From Tersicoccus mangrovi (GTDB lineage Bacteria; Actinomycetota; Actinomycetes; Actinomycetales; Micrococcaceae): a stretch of DNA of 64,000 bases. The DNA is taken from positions 310,001 through 374,000 of the forward strand of contig NZ_JBAJMW010000002.1 in assembly GCF_036881825.1 (NCBI RefSeq), written 5' to 3'. Both the position numbers and the translations under genes were made by a program. How positions within the stretch are numbered: position 1 is the stretch's first letter; each line of letters begins with the position of its first letter. Shown piece by piece: positions 62,443 to 64,000 of this stretch. The notes beneath the pieces were generated by a model. That model did not search any database and was not told where the DNA came from. It was given only the letters and a program-made list of their open reading frames with translations.

Positions 62443-63507
62443 CTATTGTGCTCGCGCGGCGACCGCACCAGCAATCGCGTCGCCGACCGCCGCCGTGCTG
62501 CGCCGTTCCGCACCTCGGGACGACAGGTCCGCGGCCACCGCGTCACGCACCCGCTGCCCCGCCTCGTCCTGCCCGAAGGACTCCAGCATGATGGCGACCG
62601 AGAGGATGGCCGCGGTCGGGTCGGCGATCCCCTGTCCGGCGATGTCCGGCGCGGAACCGTGGACCGGTTCGAACATGCTCGGCGCCGTGCGGTCGGGGTT
62701 GATGTTGCCCGACGCGGCCAGGCCGATGCCGCCCGTGACCGCGCCCGCGAGGTCGGTGATGATGTCGCCGAACAGGTTGTCCGTGACGATGACGTCGAAC
62801 CGGGCGGGGTCGGTGACCATGAAGATCGTGGCCGCGTCGATGTGCAGGTAGTCGACGGCCACCTGCGGGTAGTCCGCCGCGACCTCCTCGACGATCCGCT
62901 TCCACAGCCGGCCGGCGTGCACGAGCACGTTGGTCTTGTGGATCCAGGTCAGCTTCGTCCGCGGGCGGGCGGTGGCCTGCTCGAACGCGTAGCGCACCAC
63001 GCGGCGCACGCCGAACGCCGTGTTGACGGAGACCTCGGTGGCGATCTCCGCGTCGGTACCCGTGCGCAGGGCGCCGCCGTTGCCGACGTACGGGCCCTCG
63101 GTGCCCTCGCGGACGACGACGAAGTCGACCCCACCGGGTGCGGCCAGCGGGCTCGCGACCCCGGCCGGCAGCAGCGAGGGGCGCAGGTTGACGTAGTGGT
63201 CGAGGCTGAAGCGCAGCTTGAGCAGCAGGTCCCGCTCGATCAGCCCCAAGGGGACGCGGGTGTCGCCCGGCGCCGCGCCGACGGCGCCGAAGAGGATGGC
63301 GTCGAAGCCGCGCAGCCGCTCGAGGGTGGCGTCGTCGAGCACCTCGCCGGTCTCGAGCCAGTGGTCCGCGCCGAGCGCGAAGTCGGTCGTCTCGACGGCG
63401 ACGTCGGTGCCGGCCAGAGCGGCGTCGAGCACCTTGAGCCCCTCCGCGACCACCTCCGGGCCGATCCCGTCGCCACCGATGACTGCCAGCCGGATGCTCT
63501 CACTCAT
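62443..63507 (-). CDS. leuB: 3-isopropylmalate dehydrogenase
   Basis: LeuB oxidises and decarboxylates 3-isopropylmalate to 2-ketoisocaproate, using NAD. The 354-residue product begins IRLAVIGGDGIGPEVVAEG and has LTWIHKTNVL and NLFGDIITDLAGAVTGGIG, the usual substrate and metal residues, and LFEPVHGSAPDIAG-type MFEPVHGSAPDIAG. The ATG has no clear ribosome-binding site; a TACCCT lies six bases upstream, so the mRNA may be leaderless. A palindrome like that at leuC lies 19 bases upstream. Confidence 0.95.
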   Translation of the reverse strand: MSESIRLAVIGGDGIGPEVVAEGLKVLDAALAGTDVAVETTDFALGADHWLETGEVLDDATLERLRGFDAILFGAVGAAPGDTRVPLGLIERDLLLKLRFSLDHYVNLRPSLLPAGVASPLAAPGGVDFVVVREGTEGPYVGNGGALRTGTDAEIATEVSVNTAFGVRRVVRYAFEQATARPRTKLTWIHKTNVLVHAGRLWKRIVEEVAADYPQVAVDYLHIDAATIFMVTDPARFDVIVTDNLFGDIITDLAGAVTGGIGLAASGNINPDRTAPSMFEPVHGSAPDIAGQGIADPTAAILSVAIMLESFGQDEAGQRVRDAVAADLSSRGAERRSTAAVGDAIAGAVAARAQ

Positions 63508-63525
63508 GCGTTCAGGGTAGTGCGC

Positions 63526-63544
63526 CGTCTTGCATCGTGAGAAA
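63526..63544 (-). promoter_or_regulatory. Candidate NdgR/LeuR operator upstream of leuB
   Basis: CGTCTT-GCATCGT-GAGAAA has the same 6-7-6 layout as the leuC-regulator palindrome, with 9 of 12 arm positions shared. It overlaps the expected -35/spacer region of leuB, where a regulator could act. Confidence 0.5.
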
Positions 63545-63561
63545 GCCGTATCACGATGTGG

Positions 63562-64000
63562 TCAGGCGACGTCAATGGCCGACCGCGGCGACCGGCGGCG
63601 CAAAGGGATCCGGAGCCGCAGGCGGGGCCACGACGAACGGCGCAGCACACCGTAGAGCTGACCGGCGGCGTAGGCGAGCAGGAGGACAGCGCCGACGTGC
63701 ACACCGACCTTCTTCTGACCCGGGCTCACGGCCGTGGCCAGCCAGCCGGCGCCGGGCACGTGGTACTCGACGACCCCGCGCAGCTGGGCCGGTCCCACGG
63801 GGTCGGCGTCGGCACTCGGATTCGCGTCACCGAGTGTCGTGAATGACGGCGCACCGACGGCGTCCATCCCGACCGCGACGATCCGGTGGGTCACGAGCGT
63901 TCCGTCGTCGTCGTTCCGGGGCGCGAACGTGATCACGTCGCCGACGGACAGGCGAGCCATGTCCGGGACCGACTGGACCGGTCGGACCACCACCTGGCTG
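63562..64000 (-). CDS. Signal peptidase I (SipW-like), 5' part beyond the window edge
   Basis: The frame stays open to the right edge, so this is the C-terminal part (at least 143 residues). It reads VVVRPVQSVPDMARLSVGDVITFAPRNDDDGTLVTHRIVAV, the block after the catalytic serine in S26 signal peptidases of the archaeal/SipW type, then a loop to FTTLGDANPSAD and a C-terminal membrane segment (VGAVLLLAYAAGQLYGVL) with a basic tail. The catalytic serine and first membrane segment lie beyond the edge. SipW-type enzymes often process spore-coat or camelysin-like and other surface proteins. Confidence 0.8.
   Translation of the reverse strand, partial: SQVVVRPVQSVPDMARLSVGDVITFAPRNDDDGTLVTHRIVAVGMDAVGAPSFTTLGDANPSADADPVGPAQLRGVVEYHVPGAGWLATAVSPGQKKVGVHVGAVLLLAYAAGQLYGVLRRSSWPRLRLRIPLRRRSPRSAIDVA

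Overview
The window reads as a chromosomal segment of a very GC-rich actinobacterium of the order Micrococcales, most likely a member of or near the Micrococcaceae. The reasons are the strong G/C third-position bias, many GTG starts and GTGA/ATGA stop-start overlaps, core gene order of the actinobacterial type (coaD-yceD-rpmF-rnc-mutM, smc, ftsY, amtB-glnK, ffh; recG-DAK2-thiL; ddl-gpsA-plsC-murA-leuD-leuC) and an oleA-oleBC-oleD hydrocarbon cluster with the fused oleBC known from Micrococcus-like actinobacteria. Genus-level placement is inference. One scaffold gap (52 N after a run of 19 G) shows that the sequence is a draft.

Layout. 0-8.3 kb: edge-truncated alpha/beta hydrolase, Nudix hydrolase, ffh, a small DUF6480-like gene, glnK-amtB, ftsY and an MFS pump. 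8.3-19.2 kb: smc, then oleA-oleBC-oleD (long-chain olefin synthesis), two small unknown genes and a large secreted hydrolase. 19.2-37.8 kb: housekeeping blocks on the minus strand for DNA repair (mutM, recG), RNA processing and translation (rnc, rpmF, rsmD), cofactors (coaD, thiL), envelope (LCP ligase, ddl, murA), phospholipid (gpsA, plsC) and leucine synthesis (leuCD). 37.9-39.2 kb: a divergent IclR (NdgR/LeuR-type) regulator and a DUF1697 gene. 39.2-50.3 kb: a complete L-rhamnose uptake and catabolism cluster (LacI regulator, RhaT-P-Q-S ABC importer, mutarotase, isomerase, bifunctional aldolase-dehydrogenase, kinase). 50.3-53.8 kb: a tandem pair of dynamin-like GTPases. 53.9-56.6 kb: tRNA-Glu, tRNA-Gln, a HAD phosphatase and gltX. 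56.6-59.8 kb: lysG/lysE amino-acid export, an FAH-family enzyme and a secreted phospholipase A2. 60.0-61.3 kb: a DUF559/AbiEi-like gene bracketed by two 81-bp palindromic repeats. 61.3-64 kb: ilvE, leuB and an edge-truncated signal peptidase.

How parts work together. Rhamnose enters by RhaSTPQ, is anomerised by RhaM, isomerised by RhaI, phosphorylated by RhaB and cleaved and oxidised by RhaEW. The promoter of the transport operon is flanked by two matching LacI-type operators, but the ATPase gene carries an apparent 8-base deletion. Leucine synthesis is split between leuCD and leuB-ilvE, and both loci carry a similar 6-7-6 palindrome, suggesting a shared NdgR operator. PII and ammonium transporter are coupled, but glnD is absent from its usual place beside them.

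Most distinctive observations: the DUF559 gene between near-identical palindromic repeats (with a third relative of the repeat 57 kb away), the shared leucine operator, the broken rhamnose ATPase, and a yceD gene whose conserved N-terminus has no canonical start codon. No CRISPR array, insertion sequence, integrase or rRNA gene was seen.
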